Positions 5,988 through 8,173 of a stretch of 8,173 bases of DNA are shown piece after piece. A program made the position numbers and the translations under genes. Below the pieces are notes generated by a model. It saw nothing but the letters and a program-made list of their open reading frames with translations, made no database searches and was not told where the DNA came from. Source of the stretch: Candidatus Eisenbergiella stercorigallinarum (GTDB lineage Bacteria > Bacillota > Clostridia > Lachnospirales > Lachnospiraceae); the NCBI GenBank assembly GCA_019120525.1, contig DWUW01000321.1, forward strand, positions 1 through 8,173, given 5' to 3'. Each line of letters starts with the position of its first letter. The first letter of the stretch is position 1.

Positions 5988-6003
5988 CCGGAAAATGATT
6001 TTT

Positions 6004-6630
6004 TCATTTCAAAAGCCGCCCGAAGGCAAGCGCCAGAAAGATCAGGCCTCCGGCCCAGGAAAAATCCCGGCGGCTGCGGGAAGCGAGCAGCCTTCCCAGG
6101 CCCTGTCCGCCCGCCTGCGCCGCCAGGCCGGAGAGAAAGCAGACGATCAGGGTAAAGCCGACGGGAAGATGCAAAAACGCGGCGAAAGTCCCGGCCGCCA
6201 GGCTGTCTATGGACATGGCAAGGCCGAAAAAAACGGCTTCCTTTACGGAAAGGATGCGGTTTTTGTCCGCGTCCGCCTCCGATGGGTTTCCGTATATGCT
6301 CAGGATGAAGCGGAGCCTGGAAAAGGAAAACTGAATGTCCTTACGCACGCCGCAGCGGCGGTTGATGTAATTTTTGATCAGGGAGTCGGAAAGCCGGATA
6401 CAGCCGAGAAGAAAAAGGCTGACAAAGGCGACGAGGCGCACCAGGGCCTCCGGTACAAGCGTCCGCAGCAGTGTCCCAAAGCCGAGCGCCGCTCCCAGGC
6501 AGGCGGTGCTGACAGCGCTCATCAGCGCCATCTTCTTCCCGTCTATGTCCACGCCGTCCGCCCCGTACGCCATGCCCGCCACAAAGGTGTCCGTACACAG
6601 GGCAAGGCAGAACAGAATTGCCTGAACCAT
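6004..6630 (-). CDS. ytaF: Sporulation membrane protein YtaF (MntP-related)
   Basis: A 208-residue polytopic membrane protein of the MntP/YtaF superfamily, with about six membrane segments in two related halves. Each half carries the family's aspartate motif: CTDTFVAG at residues 12-19 and SIDSLAAG at 141-147. The loop between the halves contains DADKNRILSVKEA (120-132), an insert typical of YtaF and absent from short MntP pumps, and it fits an EF-hand calcium-binding loop. YtaF is linked to sporulation, and its relatives export manganese. The substrate here is not known. ATG 6630 has only a weak AAAAAGG about 10 nt upstream. A -10-like TATACT at 6658-6653 lacks a good -35. The gene follows the terminator of the kinase-like gene, and no hairpin separates it from the foldase gene, so read-through into that gene is possible. 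Confidence 0.85.
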   Translation of the reverse strand: MVQAILFCLALCTDTFVAGMAYGADGVDIDGKKMALMSAVSTACLGAALGFGTLLRTLVPEALVRLVAFVSLFLLGCIRLSDSLIKNYINRRCGVRKDIQFSFSRLRFILSIYGNPSEADADKNRILSVKEAVFFGLAMSIDSLAAGTFAAFLHLPVGFTLIVCFLSGLAAQAGGQGLGRLLASRSRRDFSWAGGLIFLALAFGRLLK

Positions 6631-6687
6631 GAATTTTTTACCTTTTTCTTTCAGTATATTCCCGCTTCGACAAAATTGCGCCGGAAA

Positions 6688-6721
6688 ACGGCGGCCGTCC
6701 TTTTTTGAGGACAGCCGCCGT
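6688..6721 (-). terminator. Rho-independent terminator of the permease/kinase-like operon
   Basis: On the minus strand ACGGCGGCTGTCC (6721-6709) pairs with GGACGGCCGCCGT (6700-6688) with one mismatch, around an 8-nt loop (TCAAAAAA). TTTTCC follows. It lies 50 nt after the stop of the kinase-like gene and in front of ytaF. Confidence 0.75.
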
Positions 6722-6770
6722 CTCCATATTTTCCTGCCGTATGTATTTTTCCCGGGCCTTCCTGTCCGGC

Positions 6771-7367
6771 TCAGCCTTCCATGCGGGCCCTGATGTAGGT
6801 TTCCAGAAGATCCACCGTCCGGTCGATGCCAAGCCTGCTGCTGTTGATGGACAGGTCATAATTCCTGGAATCCCCCCATTTCCCCTTGCAGTAATAGTTG
6901 TGATAGGACTTGCGCTCCCAGTCCTTCCGGGACATCATGTGCTCCGCTTCGTCCTCTGACAGACGGTAGAGGCGCATGATGCGCTCCCGCTTCACTTCCC
7001 AGTCGCCCAGGACGAAGATCGACACAAAGCCCTCGTTTCCCTTCAGGATCGTCTCCGAGCAGCGGCCCACCACCACGAAGGATTTCCCCTCCTGCGCCAT
7101 TTTTTTCAGATAATCGAACTGCATATTTGCGATATTTTCCTGGATGGAGTTGGAATAGCCCCGCACCGTCCTGGAAAACAGGCGGTTTTTCGGGCGCTCG
7201 TCATATTTTTTGAGGGTATCGCCGCCCACGTTTTTTTCCGCCGCGATATGCTCCAGCAGGTTGTTGTCATACAGATCCAGTTCAAACCTGCGCGCGAGCG
7301 CTTCCGCGATCACATGTCCCCCGCTTCCGAACTCCCTGCTTACGGAAAGAATCAACCGTTTCCCCAT
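6771..7367 (-). CDS. Cytidylate kinase-like family protein
   Basis: A 198-residue protein of the Cytidylate_kin2 type (P-loop kinase fold). The N-terminus LILSVSREFGSGGHVIAEALA (about 5-25) sits where a P-loop would be, but the Walker A lysine-serine/threonine pair is replaced by GGHV. Further family marks are GRCSETIL at 101-108, the Arg-rich lid-like RKDWERKSYHNYYC at 147-160 and GDSRNYDLSINSSRLG at 165-180. True CMP kinases are somewhat longer and have a GPAGSGK-like loop, so this protein probably does not phosphorylate CMP; its substrate is unknown for the family. ATG 7367 follows AAAGGGG at a suitable distance. It lies 15 nt behind the permease gene and must share its transcript, which suggests a role tied to transport. 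A terminator follows. Confidence 0.85.
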   Translation of the reverse strand: MGKRLILSVSREFGSGGHVIAEALARRFELDLYDNNLLEHIAAEKNVGGDTLKKYDERPKNRLFSRTVRGYSNSIQENIANMQFDYLKKMAQEGKSFVVVGRCSETILKGNEGFVSIFVLGDWEVKRERIMRLYRLSEDEAEHMMSRKDWERKSYHNYYCKGKWGDSRNYDLSINSSRLGIDRTVDLLETYIRARMEG

Positions 7368-7382
7368 AGGTACACCCCTTTC

Positions 7383-8173
7383 TCAGAAATATCTGACGTA
7401 AATCGCGATCATGGAAAACAGCACCACCAGCACCGTCGCGGGCGCAGCGTATCTGCAGTATTTTCCCCAGCCGATCACATGGCCTTCCTTGGCCGCCACG
7501 GAAATGCCCACCACGTTGGCGGACGCTCCGATGGGCGTGGCGCTGCCGCCGATATCCGTCCCCATGGACAGTGACCAGGCCAGCACGGACAGATCGACGC
7601 CCTGCGCGGCGGAAAGGGACTGGATCACGGGGATCATGGTAGCCGCGAAGGGGATGTTGTCCACGAACGCGCTTGCCACCGCGGAGATCCAGAGCACGAT
7701 CGCCACCATGATCATGGCGTTGTCTCCGCTCACCTGCGCGATGAACGCGGCGATGAGCTCCAGGATCCCGGTCTGCTCCAGGCCGCCCACCACCACGAAC
7801 AGCCCGATGAAAAACAGAAGGGTCTTATAGTCCACTTTTTTCAGAAGCCACAGAGCGTCCTTTCCCGCCGTTACAAGCGTCACCGCGCCGATGAAAACGC
7901 CGATGGCCGCCACGGTCAGGCCGGTCTGGGCATGGGTCACAAGCAGGACGACGGCCGCCGCGAAGATCGCGCTGCTGACCGCAAAATCCTTCCTGTTCTC
8001 AATCGCGTCCTTCGGGTTGGGATAGGAAACCTCCCCTCTTTCGGCCACGCTCTTTTCCAGCTCCCTGCGGAAGCAGAAGAAGAAGTAAAGGATCACCAGG
8101 ATCAGGGAAAACGCGGCGATCACCCCCGTATTGGTGATGAAATCCGCGAAGGAATATCCCAAAGAAGTCCCGA
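7383..8173 (-). CDS. ArsB/NhaD-like (SLC13-type) ion permease, C-terminal part (runs off right edge)
   Basis: The frame is open to the right edge. The first in-window start-like codon (TTG 8162) is internal, because the residues before it (GTSLGYSFADF) fit the family's usual GT-S....F-DF segment after the first half. About 262 residues are visible of a family usually about 420-450 long. They contain about seven to eight membrane segments, the signature VDNIPFAATMIP, and the conserved second-half hairpin GTDIGGSATPIGASANVVG. These are typical of the ArsB/NhaD/CitMHS ion-transporter superfamily, which moves anions or exchanges sodium and protons across the cytoplasmic membrane. The substrate cannot be assigned. 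A charged cytoplasmic loop (RRELEKSVAERGEV) follows the first visible segment. It is the upstream partner of the kinase-like gene. Its promoter is outside the window. Confidence 0.88.
   Translation of the reverse strand, partial: GTSLGYSFADFITNTGVIAAFSLILVILYFFFCFRRELEKSVAERGEVSYPNPKDAIENRKDFAVSSAIFAAAVVLLVTHAQTGLTVAAIGVFIGAVTLVTAGKDALWLLKKVDYKTLLFFIGLFVVVGGLEQTGILELIAAFIAQVSGDNAMIMVAIVLWISAVASAFVDNIPFAATMIPVIQSLSAAQGVDLSVLAWSLSMGTDIGGSATPIGASANVVGISVAAKEGHVIGWGKYCRYAAPATVLVVLFSMIAIYVRYF

Noticed and set aside
4625..5998. Long open frame on the plus strand opposite the foldase gene (457 codons)
   Set aside because: It is an antisense shadow. The minus-strand frame has a ribosome binding site, promoter, terminator, membrane anchor and a recognisable domain, while the plus-strand product has no recognisable fold.
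6653..6681. Sigma-A promoter for ytaF
   Set aside because: TATACT at 6658-6653 is a fair -10, but the hexamer 17 bp upstream (GCGCAA) is not a -35, so only a weak or alternative-sigma promoter could be argued.
6771..7367. Genuine cytidylate kinase (Cmk)
   Set aside because: The Walker A lysine is missing and the conserved pattern is that of the cytidylate-kinase-like family of unknown substrate.

Overview
The window looks like the chromosome of a spore-forming member of the Clostridia, most likely Lachnospiraceae. The reasons are a YtaF-type sporulation membrane protein, a YmfI/FabG-like reductase, a cytidylate-kinase-like protein of clostridial type, strong AGGAGG ribosome binding sites, and moderately high GC coding DNA separated by AT-rich spacers with sigma-A promoters. 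This placement rests on protein style, since no rRNA is present.

Most genes are on the minus strand. Reading in the direction of transcription from the right edge, these are: the C-terminal part of an ArsB/NhaD-like (SLC13-type) permease, cut by the window edge; a cytidylate-kinase-like protein 15 nt behind it, closed by a terminator; ytaF; a membrane-anchored parvulin-like foldase with Glu/Ala/Thr/Ser-rich repeats, under its own promoter and terminator; an AraC-family regulator under its own promoter; thioredoxin reductase (trxB) under its own promoter and terminator; and the N-terminal half of a secreted protein that runs off the left edge, with a strong promoter and a WalR-box-like set of TGTAAC repeats in its leader.

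Two items lie on the plus strand. One is an AT-rich 3' remnant of an AlbA/Schlafen-type ATP-binding regulator, which has lost its N-terminal domains. The other is a complete short-chain dehydrogenase, FabG-like and possibly the EF-P 5-aminopentanone reductase YmfI. It converges on the AraC gene across a GC-rich inverted repeat.

Four minus-strand promoters with exactly 17-bp spacers fix the transcription units. They also show that the longest possible reading frames of trxB, the AraC gene and the foldase are over-extended at the 5' end. The cell-envelope theme (secreted protein, foldase, YtaF, permease) is noticeable, but the genes are mostly separate transcription units. I see no defence system, CRISPR array, intact mobile element, tRNA or rRNA. 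The best leads for novelty are the regulatory repeats in the leader of the left-edge gene, the parvulin without its usual histidines, and the permease/kinase-like pair. No clearly new multi-gene system is visible.
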